This document shows positions 1 to 7,167 of a stretch of 64,000 bases of DNA, piece by piece (position 1 is the stretch's first letter; every line of letters starts with the position of its first letter). The position numbers and the translations under genes were made by a program. The DNA is taken from contig JBMZHG010000006.1 in the NCBI GenBank assembly GCA_049616325.1, forward strand, positions 20,824 through 84,823. Direction: 5' to 3'. The stretch is from UBA11663 sp049616325. GTDB lineage: Bacteria > Bacteroidota > Bacteroidia > Flavobacteriales_D > Sanyastnellaceae. The notes under the pieces are model-generated. The model was not told where the DNA came from, did not search any database, and saw only the letters and a program-made list of their open reading frames with translations.

Positions 1-681
1 CAAGACGTTCCCGGCGTCGTCCGTGATTCGCAAGCGCAGGACCTTGTCCCCGACCGGGGCGATGCGGTTTTCCAGAAGGATGAAGCACACCCGGAGCATG
101 TCGCTCCGGTCGGCCCGATCCGTGTCGCGCTGACGGCCCGACGAAAGAACACGCACGCCCGTGGGAAGAAGTTCGGCGACTTGGAGGGTTTGGCCTGCCT
201 CCAGCATTTCTTCCATGTTTTCCTGGCGCTCCACAAGCTCCGCGTTTTCTTGCGACACCGCCTCCATTTCCTCTTTCATCGCGAGGTTTTCGTCGAGCAA
301 GGCCAAATTCATCTGGTTCAGCGAATCAATCGTGGCGATGTACCCCTTCATGATGCTTCGAAGGGTCTCGGCTTCTTTCTTGAGGCGCGCCACCTCCCAG
401 TAGCCGTTCTTGACCTTGGTGAGAAGCCCGTCGATGCGCTCCTGCTGCGCGGCGAGTTCCGCGAGCATCATCGTGTTTTCCGTTTCGAGCGTGTCGTAGG
501 AGAAGCGCATTTTCTCCAAATCAAGAATCAGCTGATCTTTCTCCAGCGTCAACTCGGCGTTGTCTCCCGTCAGCATGCGCACGGCGCCGTTGCGGTCGGA
601 AAGCTGATAGCCGAGATAGGCTACGGCGAGAAGGAGGGTGGCGACGACAAGGAGCCACGTTTTTTGGGACATTTCAGGCAT
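1..681 (-). CDS. Membrane-anchored coiled-coil protein, 3' end outside window
   Basis: Reading the minus strand from ATG at 681 gives 227 codons without a stop before the window edge, so the C-terminus is missing. Residues 7-24 form one hydrophobic helix that looks like an N-terminal signal anchor. Residues about 35-165 are a heptad-like, Glu/Leu/Gln-rich coiled coil (for example LTLEKDQLILDLEKM). After it comes a more globular segment with VLSSGRQRD and VGDKVLRLRITDDAGNVL. Many Bacteroidota encode such single-pass coiled-coil proteins of unknown function, often loosely labelled chromosome-partitioning proteins; I see nothing that supports that label. A second in-frame ATG lies three codons downstream. 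The gene is divergent from the lysyl oxidase gene. Confidence 0.75.
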   Translation of the reverse strand, partial: MPEMSQKTWLLVVATLLLAVAYLGYQLSDRNGAVRMLTGDNAELTLEKDQLILDLEKMRFSYDTLETENTMMLAELAAQQERIDGLLTKVKNGYWEVARLKKEAETLRSIMKGYIATIDSLNQMNLALLDENLAMKEEMEAVSQENAELVERQENMEEMLEAGQTLQVAELLPTGVRVLSSGRQRDTDRADRSDMLRVCFILLENRIAPVGDKVLRLRITDDAGNVL

Positions 682-935
682 GGGACGCAGAATGGAAAAA
701 AGTCAAACCAATTTGAAAACAGCACGCGTTGACACATGCGAAATCCATGCCAAAGATGGCGTCTATCAACACGTCGATACGGGGTTTGGGGTGAAGTTCA
801 CCACCCCTGCGTTGTTGGAAACTCCCTAGAGAGCGCGAATCTCCGCCTTGCTTCACGTATCTTTTGAATCGGATGCAACGAACGAGGCGCATTCGACGAC
901 CTGAACCTGATTGTTCTGCAACCAAATCTGACCGC

Positions 936-3275
936 ATGACCAAAAACTCGATACTCCTTCCTGCCTTGGGCGCTCTGGCGCTGATGTTGGGCCTGCAACT
1001 CACCGCCGTGGCCCAGTGTGCGGACGGCGAAACCGAAGTGGTGGTGGAAATCCTCACGGACAACTACCCCGGTGAAATCACCTGGACGCTTTCGGACGCC
1101 AACGGCGTGCTTTTGTCGGGAGGCCCTTACAGTTCGAACGGCACAACGTACACCGACGCGGTGTGCATCGACAGCGCGGTGGAGTTTCCGTGCCTGCAAT
1201 TCGTCATCAACGACTCCTACGGCGACGGCATTTGTTGCGGATACGGCCAAGGTGCGTACACGCTGTACCTCGGCGGCGTAGCCGTGGCCACAGGCGGAAA
1301 CTACGGGCAGCAAGACATCGTGCAGTTCGATTGCGCTCCTGGCGCGACGTGCAACGACGCGTTGGCGTTGACCGAGGCCGATTACGGGACGGTGACGCAG
1401 TCGTCCGACAACTTTTGGTACACGTTTACCCCTCCTGCCAACGGCATGTACACGTTCAGCTCTTGCGGTGCGGCCTGCAACACGACGTTGTACGTCTACG
1501 ATTACTGCAACATGGGCAACTTCGACGACACCAACGAGGGATCGATCTACTACGACGACAACCAAGGGGGATGCGGTGAAGAGGCGACGTTGACCATGCT
1601 TCTGGAGGGCAACACGCAGTATTGGATCCGCTTGGCGTCCAACGACGGAAGCTGTGGAGGATTCGATTGGGTGTTTGATTACGCCGGACCTCCCACGGGA
1701 TGCACCGATTCCTCGGCGTGCAACTACAACCCTTATGCGGAAGTGGACGACGAGTCGTGCGTGTACGAGGGAGACCCTTTGTGCACGGGGCCAGATTTGG
1801 TGGTGCTCGCAAGCGCCATCACCAGCAGCCTTCAAACGGCCACAATGAACGTCAGCGAAACCGACTGCTACATCGAGGAGGGCTGCCTTAACGGGTTTGG
1901 GTCACGGCAGCTCATTCGCTTTACGACGCACATCAAGAACATCGGTGAGCTCGACTACTACATTGGCACCACGAGCCAAAACAACACCACCCAGCAATTT
2001 GAATGGGGAGCCTGCCACAACCACTGGCACTACAAGGGGTATGCGAAGTACGACCTCTTTACCATGGACGGCGGCCTCATCCCGATTGGGTTCAAAAACG
2101 GCTTTTGCGTGATGGACTTGGAATGCAGCGGAGGCGGCTCTTTCACCTACGGGTGCGGCAACATGGGCATCTCAGCCGGGTGCGGCGACATTTATTCCAG
2201 TGGCCTTAGTTGCCAGTGGATTGACGTTACCGACGTGGAGGACGGGCAGTACCGCTTGGTGGTGCGCGTTAACTGGGATTACGATCCGGACGCGTTGGGC
2301 CGGTACGAGACCAACACGGAAAACAACTGGGCCGTGGTGTGCATCGAGATTGACCGCAGCAACGGTTTCGCGGTGAACATCATCACGGATTGCCCGACGT
2401 TCACGGATTGCAGCGGCACGCCCTTCGGAACGGCCTTGATTGATTGCAACGGCGAATGCGGCGGGGTGGCCATGGTGGGCGACCTCAACGACGATTTGTT
2501 GCAGGACCTCAACGATGCCCAGGCGTACGTAGAAGGCGTGCTTGGCGGCGACCTCACGCCTGCCCCGTGCAACGACATCAACGGCGACGGAAGCATCTCG
2601 CTCGCGGACGCCGCATTCATGGCGGACTGCCAGTTTTGGAACGAGGCGCACACGCACCCAGACAGCTCGGGCGTTCACAGCCACTGCGAGTTCCCAGTGA
2701 ACGACATCACCAACCCGTTTGACACCACGCACTTCACGATTGCAAGCGTCGACTGGGACAACCAGTACTTTGACGTGCACGTGAAAAACCCAGATGCCCG
2801 CATCTACGGTTACCAGTTGCAGTTTGACGGAGTTGCAATCAGCCAAACCGAAAGCCTCCTCGACCCCGCGGAGGGCTACACAGGCACGCCGTCCCACGCA
2901 CCGGGAGGCAACCAGGTGGTGACGCTCGGTTACGACGGCATGACCGTGCCGAAGCACACGGAGTACGTGCCGCTGCTGCGCGTTCACTGGATCGGCAACG
3001 CCAACGGCATGGTTTGCATTTCAGGGGACCACGAAGTGATGAACGACTACCTCCAAAAGACGCTTCTCAACCTCGACAACCCCTGCCAAGAACAGACCAC
3101 CCAGGCCTGCCCAGGCGACATGGACGGCGACGGCGTGGTGACGGTGTCGGACATCCTTGACGTGTTGAGCGAATTCGGCTGCGTCGAAGGCTGTGCAATG
3201 GACATCAACGGCGACGGGTCTGTCAACGTGACGGACGTGCTGGCGGTTCTCTCCGCGTTCGGCACGGCCTGCTGA
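936..3275 (+). CDS. Secreted lysyl oxidase with dockerin-like repeats
   Basis: 779 residues from ATG 936, chosen because it opens directly into a signal peptide (MTKNSILLPALGALALMLG) cleaved near AVAQ; a TTG at 864 gives only an Arg-rich leader. Residues 1-250 contain Cys-rich beta domains, then one GC-D-ACNY-DD-SC module. Residues about 290-480 align with the lysyl oxidase catalytic domain: copper motif WGACHNHWH (H361, H363, H365), a Lys in GFKNGFC (K387) and a Tyr in GCGDIYSSG (Y420) at the places of the two residues that form the LTQ cofactor in animal LOX, followed by CQWIDVTDV. Dockerin-like Asp-rich loops occur at about 512-570 and at the very C-terminus (726-779). No T9SS domain is present. 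It probably oxidises primary amines, perhaps lysines, outside the cell; the substrate is unknown. A -7-like box TATCTTTTG lies at 859-867. Confidence 0.85.
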   Translation: MTKNSILLPALGALALMLGLQLTAVAQCADGETEVVVEILTDNYPGEITWTLSDANGVLLSGGPYSSNGTTYTDAVCIDSAVEFPCLQFVINDSYGDGICCGYGQGAYTLYLGGVAVATGGNYGQQDIVQFDCAPGATCNDALALTEADYGTVTQSSDNFWYTFTPPANGMYTFSSCGAACNTTLYVYDYCNMGNFDDTNEGSIYYDDNQGGCGEEATLTMLLEGNTQYWIRLASNDGSCGGFDWVFDYAGPPTGCTDSSACNYNPYAEVDDESCVYEGDPLCTGPDLVVLASAITSSLQTATMNVSETDCYIEEGCLNGFGSRQLIRFTTHIKNIGELDYYIGTTSQNNTTQQFEWGACHNHWHYKGYAKYDLFTMDGGLIPIGFKNGFCVMDLECSGGGSFTYGCGNMGISAGCGDIYSSGLSCQWIDVTDVEDGQYRLVVRVNWDYDPDALGRYETNTENNWAVVCIEIDRSNGFAVNIITDCPTFTDCSGTPFGTALIDCNGECGGVAMVGDLNDDLLQDLNDAQAYVEGVLGGDLTPAPCNDINGDGSISLADAAFMADCQFWNEAHTHPDSSGVHSHCEFPVNDITNPFDTTHFTIASVDWDNQYFDVHVKNPDARIYGYQLQFDGVAISQTESLLDPAEGYTGTPSHAPGGNQVVTLGYDGMTVPKHTEYVPLLRVHWIGNANGMVCISGDHEVMNDYLQKTLLNLDNPCQEQTTQACPGDMDGDGVVTVSDILDVLSEFGCVEGCAMDINGDGSVNVTDVLAVLSAFGTAC

Positions 3276-3317
3276 GCGCCTGACGAGCCTCTGAATTTGG
3301 TCCTTCCGGGCTCAAAC

Positions 3318-3360
3318 AAAAGCCTCCCGCTCCTGAGTCAGGAACGAGGGGCTTTTTCTT
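3318..3360. terminator. Bidirectional rho-independent terminator
   Basis: Inverted repeat with arms AAAAGCCTCCCGCTCCT and AGGAACGAGGGGCTTTT (a few mismatches or wobbles) around a short loop, followed by TTTCTT on the plus strand and by TTTTG on the minus strand. It sits between the convergent lysyl oxidase and DoxX-like genes and can end both. Confidence 0.8.
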
Positions 3361-3398
3361 GAGCCGTCGCGTTGAGGGCGGGCCGGCCTTGGGGTGCG

Positions 3399-3797
3399 TC
3401 AGGCTTTCAGGAGTCCTCGGTAGTGCGGCATGTTGGCGTACACAAGCGCGGCGTTGAGGGCGAAGATGACACTCATGATGACGAGGTGGCTCGGCACCAT
3501 GAAGATGCCCCACATGAGCATGCCGACGGCGTAGGGAAAGGCCATGAGGACCCCGAGTTGTTCGCGCCCGGGCAGGACCATCACGATGCCGGCGATGAGC
3601 TTGGCGGTGCAGATGAACGGCAACAGGAATTTGGTTTCCAGCACCGCAAACACAAAGGCCTGCGCCTCGGGTTCGGGGTAGCCGGTGGCCATGATTGAGG
3701 CGTCGCCCCAGTAGATGTTGTACAGGTGTTTGGCCCCGGAGCCCAAAAGAACAAGGGCGTAGAGGTACCGAAGGGCAGTGTGCAGTCGCGCGTTCAT
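3399..3797 (-). CDS. DoxX-like membrane protein
   Basis: 132 residues from ATG 3797; the frame stays open upstream, but this Met begins the family-like sequence MNARLHTALRYLYALVLLG. Four hydrophobic helices are visible, at about residues 8-26, 45-65, 72-92 and 98-120, with motifs GSGAKHLYNIYW and FICTAKLIAGIVMVLPGRE. Size and helix layout fit the DoxX/DoxX-like family, small integral inner-membrane proteins linked in various bacteria to redox or sulfur chemistry. The substrate cannot be told from sequence. It is convergent with the lysyl oxidase gene and divergent from the glycosyltransferase gene. Confidence 0.7.
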   Translation of the reverse strand: MNARLHTALRYLYALVLLGSGAKHLYNIYWGDASIMATGYPEPEAQAFVFAVLETKFLLPFICTAKLIAGIVMVLPGREQLGVLMAFPYAVGMLMWGIFMVPSHLVIMSVIFALNAALVYANMPHYRGLLKA

Positions 3798-3896
3798 GAG
3801 GCACAAGTTCTGCAAATCAAGCCTCCGTCGAAAGGCCAAAGCAGAAATTTTGCATTCAACGGCGGATGCCACCACCTTTGAAGGCAAGACGTGCTC

Positions 3897-5078
3897 ATGA
3901 AAATTTTGTTGATGTCCATTGGCAGCCGTGGCGACATGGAACCCTTCTTGTCACGTGGCCAACACCTCGCGTCCGAAGGCCATGAGGTTGCGTTTTGTTT
4001 TCCGGAGCAGTTTGAAGGTTTGGCCCACGAAGAGTCCCCCCGTTTTTATCCTCAAGACAAAGCCTTGCTCGACCTCATTCAAGGGCCTGAGATTCGCAAG
4101 GTCATGGGTCAGGTGGGCAGTGGGTTGTCGCGCCTGTTGGCAGTGGTTCGCCTCCTCCGAGGAGTCAAAGCCATTCAGCAACGGTTGATTGAGGATCAAG
4201 CGCGTGCGGTGCAGGCCTTTCAACCCGACCAGGTGATTTTTCACATCAAGTGCATTTATCCTGTTTTGTGGGCGCTTCGGGAAAATGGACAGGTCAAGAT
4301 GCTCAGTCCCATGCCTTGTTTGGTCCACCCTGTGGACAGGCATCCGCACATCGCGTTTGGCAAACCGCGAGGAACACGTTGGAACCGGTTCACATACGTC
4401 CTGGCAGAGTTGGCGCTCGTGCAGCAGAGCATCTTGGGCTACGGAAAAGCCTTCATCCGAGGACGGGGTTGGCACGTCAAGGCGTCGGAAGTCCGTCGGT
4501 TTTTCCGGGATGAATTGGCGGTGGACTACGCCTACGAGCCGGCTCTGTTTGAGCGGCCGGACTCGTGGCCGGACCGCGCATGTGTAACGGGGTTTCGCGA
4601 GCGCACCAAACCGAAGGATCATCTGGGTTCCTCGGAATTGGCGGCTTTTTTGAAGGCCCACCAACGGGTCCTGTACGTTGGCTTTGGAAGCATGGTCAAC
4701 GACAAGCCTCATACGGTTGCAGAAGACGTGATTGCCGTGTGTGGAGAACGGGGATTCGCGGTGGTGATGAACCGTTCGTGGGGTGGGTTGGAGCCTCCAG
4801 ACACGGTTCCGAATCATGTGTTCGTGGTCGACAACGTGCCCTTCGAATGGCTCTTTCCGAAGGTGTCGGCGGCGGTGCATCACGGGGGGGCGGGAACGAC
4901 GCACAGCGCTTTTCGCTGCGGCGTGCCACAGGCCATTGTGCCCCACATTGCGGACCAGTTTTTTTGGTCGCGGCAAGCAGTCAACAAAGGCGCAGGCGTG
5001 GAGGGGTTCCCCATCAAAAAGTGGTCACGACAGCGTTTCGCGGAAGTCGTAGCCGCCCTTGAAAGCCGCATATGCTGA
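3897..5078 (+). CDS. Glycosyltransferase, GT1/GT28-like (UDP-sugar type)
   Basis: 393 residues from ATG 3897; a GTG six bases upstream (3891) is also possible. The N-terminus MKILLMSIGSRGDMEPF is the first Rossmann strand and Gly-rich turn of GT-B enzymes that glycosylate lipids, sterols or small acceptors. The C-terminal donor-binding half shows VLYVGFGSM and HHGGAGTTHSAFRCGVPQA (H328 onward), the UDPGT/MGT signature that contacts the nucleotide sugar. No signal peptide or membrane helix is seen, so it is probably cytoplasmic or membrane-peripheral. The C-terminus is slightly short for the family (often about 410-430) but keeps all key motifs. The acceptor is unknown, and no neighbouring pathway genes help. 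Confidence 0.8.
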   Translation: MKILLMSIGSRGDMEPFLSRGQHLASEGHEVAFCFPEQFEGLAHEESPRFYPQDKALLDLIQGPEIRKVMGQVGSGLSRLLAVVRLLRGVKAIQQRLIEDQARAVQAFQPDQVIFHIKCIYPVLWALRENGQVKMLSPMPCLVHPVDRHPHIAFGKPRGTRWNRFTYVLAELALVQQSILGYGKAFIRGRGWHVKASEVRRFFRDELAVDYAYEPALFERPDSWPDRACVTGFRERTKPKDHLGSSELAAFLKAHQRVLYVGFGSMVNDKPHTVAEDVIAVCGERGFAVVMNRSWGGLEPPDTVPNHVFVVDNVPFEWLFPKVSAAVHHGGAGTTHSAFRCGVPQAIVPHIADQFFWSRQAVNKGAGVEGFPIKKWSRQRFAEVVAALESRIC

Positions 5079-5110
5079 TTGGGCAAGGCTCGGCAGGCGC
5101 GACGGAAGAA

Positions 5111-5301
5111 TCAGTCGCAAGCCTCACCGAACACGGAAAGCAGCATGAGCAAGTCGGAGGTTTCCACCAACCCTGACTCGTTCAAGTCGCCGAGGCACAT
5201 GTCTCCTCCAAGGCTGTTGCCATCGCAATCCATCCCGAGAGCGGGGAACAAGCACGATCCGTCGTCGTCCTCTGCCCACGTTTCAAGGGCGCCAAACCGC
5301 G
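5111..5301 (-). pseudogene. Frameshifted dockerin-like C-terminal tail of the BNR lipoprotein
   Basis: This minus-strand frame is open from just after a TGA near 5301 to TGA at 5111 and encodes RFGALETWAEDDDGSC, then a Cys/Asp-rich stretch, ending in TSDLLMLLSVFGEACD. It has no start codon of its own and overlaps the stop of the upstream BNR gene by a one-base change of frame. Dropping one T from the TTT near 5290 would join them as ...MTAVGALETWAEDDDGSC.... The tail closely resembles the last residues of the lysyl oxidase at 936-3275 (VTDVLAVLSAFGTAC). I read it as the true C-terminus of the neighbouring gene, separated by a frameshift that may be biological or an assembly error. Confidence 0.6.
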
Positions 5302-6494
5302 GTCATGACATGGGGAGACGGCCGAGGGTTGGTCCATGCCAACAGGACACCCTCATCCAAGCCCGTGAGGGCCGGAAAGCCCCCGGCCCGCTGTTCGCTT
5401 GCGGCCACGAGAATCTCAGGGCCCATTCGCACCGGATTTCCGAAGTTGTCCCAGTGCATGCCCACCCAATCGACCCCTCCGGTGGAATTGGCTTGAAGCC
5501 AGACGCTGTAGAAATGCCCGCGGCCGTCCACCGCGACATCCACACGGCCGAGTGGGTCAAAGGTGTGCTGTGTCGTGGGTTCATCGAACGAAGCCGCCCC
5601 GGCCTCCCGCCACGCTGCCAGGATTCGTGGCTCGTTGTTCGCAGCGGTGTACCACGAGGCTAAAAATCGTTGCCCGTTGCCCACCAAAGCCGCGCCGTTG
5701 ACGGGGCAACCGGCAATTTCCCAACCGTCGCGGTGCAGGGTTCCCAACGACGCCCAAGTCCCGGCAGAGGCGTCGATGTTCATCCGGCTGAAATCACGGA
5801 TTTCCCCGGGCTCCCGGTCCCGGTAGATCAGCTCGTACTCGGTGTCCGAGGTCGGGGCGACGGTCACGGGACAACACGTGCAAGCCGAGGAATCGAGAAC
5901 CACCTCTGTTTGCCACGAATCGCCTTGAGGCCAACAGTTCATGCGAACCTCCATGCGCGCCTGCGAGGGGTCGGGGTGCCCATCGAAGTCGCGGCCATCG
6001 AGCCAAACCAAGCAGGCACCCTGTTCCGTCGGAAGCCACTTGGCGAATCCATGTTCAGCCACAGCAGTGTCGTTGTGAGGCCGTGTTGGATTGGACCAGG
6101 TTCGTCCGCCATCCTCGCTGCGGACCGTGGAGATGGAATACACAAAGTCACCCCGGTCGTCCAGGGTAAGCCAGTGGCCGAAGGCCTGGCCGTCCCGTCC
6201 AAAAGCAAGTTGCGGTCGGTCCGCCCAGTTGACGAGCATGGACGTGTCGGTGCCGACCGTGGCCAAATTCTCCCAACCGTTGCCGGACCACGTCATGCAT
6301 TGAAAGGCGTGGGTGCGCCCCCCTGATTCGTCGATTTGGACGAACGCGAGGACGGGTTGGCTGTCAGGACCCGCCAACAATTGGGGCACCTGGGTTCCCG
6401 CAGGGAGGGTGCAAAGTTGTGTGAGCGGAGTGTCGGCCTCCCGGCATCCGCACAAAACCGCAACCCAAACAACCAGACAGGTTCGCCTCGTCAT
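5283..6494 (-). CDS. BNR/Asp-box (sialidase-like propeller) lipoprotein, C-terminus frameshifted
   Basis: 403 residues from ATG 6494, picked because MTRRTCLVVWVAVLCGC is a lipoprotein signal peptide with lipobox LCGC. The body has repeated Asp-box-like motifs such as RSEDGGRTWSNPTRP and short beta-strand blocks typical of BNR/sialidase-fold beta-propellers, plus a Cys cluster SSACTCCPV. Such proteins are exported and often bind or cleave glycans, but I cannot identify a complete sialidase active site (Arg triad, Tyr/Glu pair), so enzymatic activity is uncertain. The frame ends at VMTAVWRP; the one-base-shifted frame immediately continues into a DDDGSC/dockerin-like tail (5111-5301), so the annotated stop is probably premature. 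It is convergent with the glycosyltransferase gene. Confidence 0.65.
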   Translation of the reverse strand: MTRRTCLVVWVAVLCGCREADTPLTQLCTLPAGTQVPQLLAGPDSQPVLAFVQIDESGGRTHAFQCMTWSGNGWENLATVGTDTSMLVNWADRPQLAFGRDGQAFGHWLTLDDRGDFVYSISTVRSEDGGRTWSNPTRPHNDTAVAEHGFAKWLPTEQGACLVWLDGRDFDGHPDPSQARMEVRMNCWPQGDSWQTEVVLDSSACTCCPVTVAPTSDTEYELIYRDREPGEIRDFSRMNIDASAGTWASLGTLHRDGWEIAGCPVNGAALVGNGQRFLASWYTAANNEPRILAAWREAGAASFDEPTTQHTFDPLGRVDVAVDGRGHFYSVWLQANSTGGVDWVGMHWDNFGNPVRMGPEILVAASEQRAGGFPALTGLDEGVLLAWTNPRPSPHVMTAVWRP

Positions 6495-6607
6495 GGTGGA
6501 GCATGTCATCGCCAAGCAAGGTAGGCCTTGGCAGGGGATGGACGACCGGGCTCAATGAAGGCCTCCATCGAATGGGTTGTGCCCAGTGGATCGGTTCGAG
6601 AGAGGCA

Positions 6608-6944
6608 CTAGCGAATGACCCCGGCCAAAAACATCAGTCCGAGGTCGATCAGCGACCCGAACACGGTGAGACGATTGCGCTTGGAATTGTCGCTGAAGTC
6701 CAAATTGTGGCTGTGCCAGCACGTCACGGAATCGCCCTCAAATTCGATGACCAAACCGCCCCGGACGTCGAATTCGTCGCTTTGCAAGTCTTCAATCGTG
6801 GGGGGGTCGTAGGTTGGGTCTCCTCCAGGACACAGGCATTTCAAAGGGGACGGCTCCGATGTAATTGCCGTTGGGGGGAGCAGCGTAAGCCCACGTTGCG
6901 AACACGTCGTCTTCGGCTTGAAATTCTCGAACGGTGTCTGGCAT
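6608..6944 (-). pseudogene. Small hypothetical protein split by a frameshift at a G7 run
   Basis: Two overlapping minus-strand frames look like halves of one protein. The first starts at ATG 6944 (MPDTVREFQAEDDVFATW...NYIGAVPFEMPVSWRRP) and stops at 6792. The second covers 6844-6608 and supplies TIEDLQSDEFDVRGGLVIEF then a hydrophobic C-terminus, FGSLIDLGLMFLAGVIR. Seven consecutive G (6800-6806) lie exactly where the protein-like character changes frame; a one-base indel there joins them into about 112 residues ending in one membrane helix. I recognise no family. It may be phase-variable, decayed, or miscalled at the homopolymer. Confidence 0.45.
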
Positions 6945-7167
6945 TTGAAATGTCGATGATTTTGTCGTCAAGCGTAAGCGCCCAAGGGCAATCCGTGTGA
7001 CAAAGAGGAGCCTTGCACCTCGTCAGAACGCCAAATCTTGGGGTTGTCTCCTGACGCGCAACTTGCGTGAAGATGCGTTTGAGGAGGGTGAAAACCTGCT
7101 AACGCAGCCCTCCCCAACGACGACAGTTGCGAAGGCGACGCTATCTTTCCTTCCAAACCCAACTCCC

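Noticed and set aside
864..935. Upstream TTG start at 864 for the lysyl oxidase gene
   Set aside because: It would add 24 Arg-rich residues before a clear signal peptide and would overlap the probable -7 box at 859-867; ATG 936 starts the signal peptide directly.
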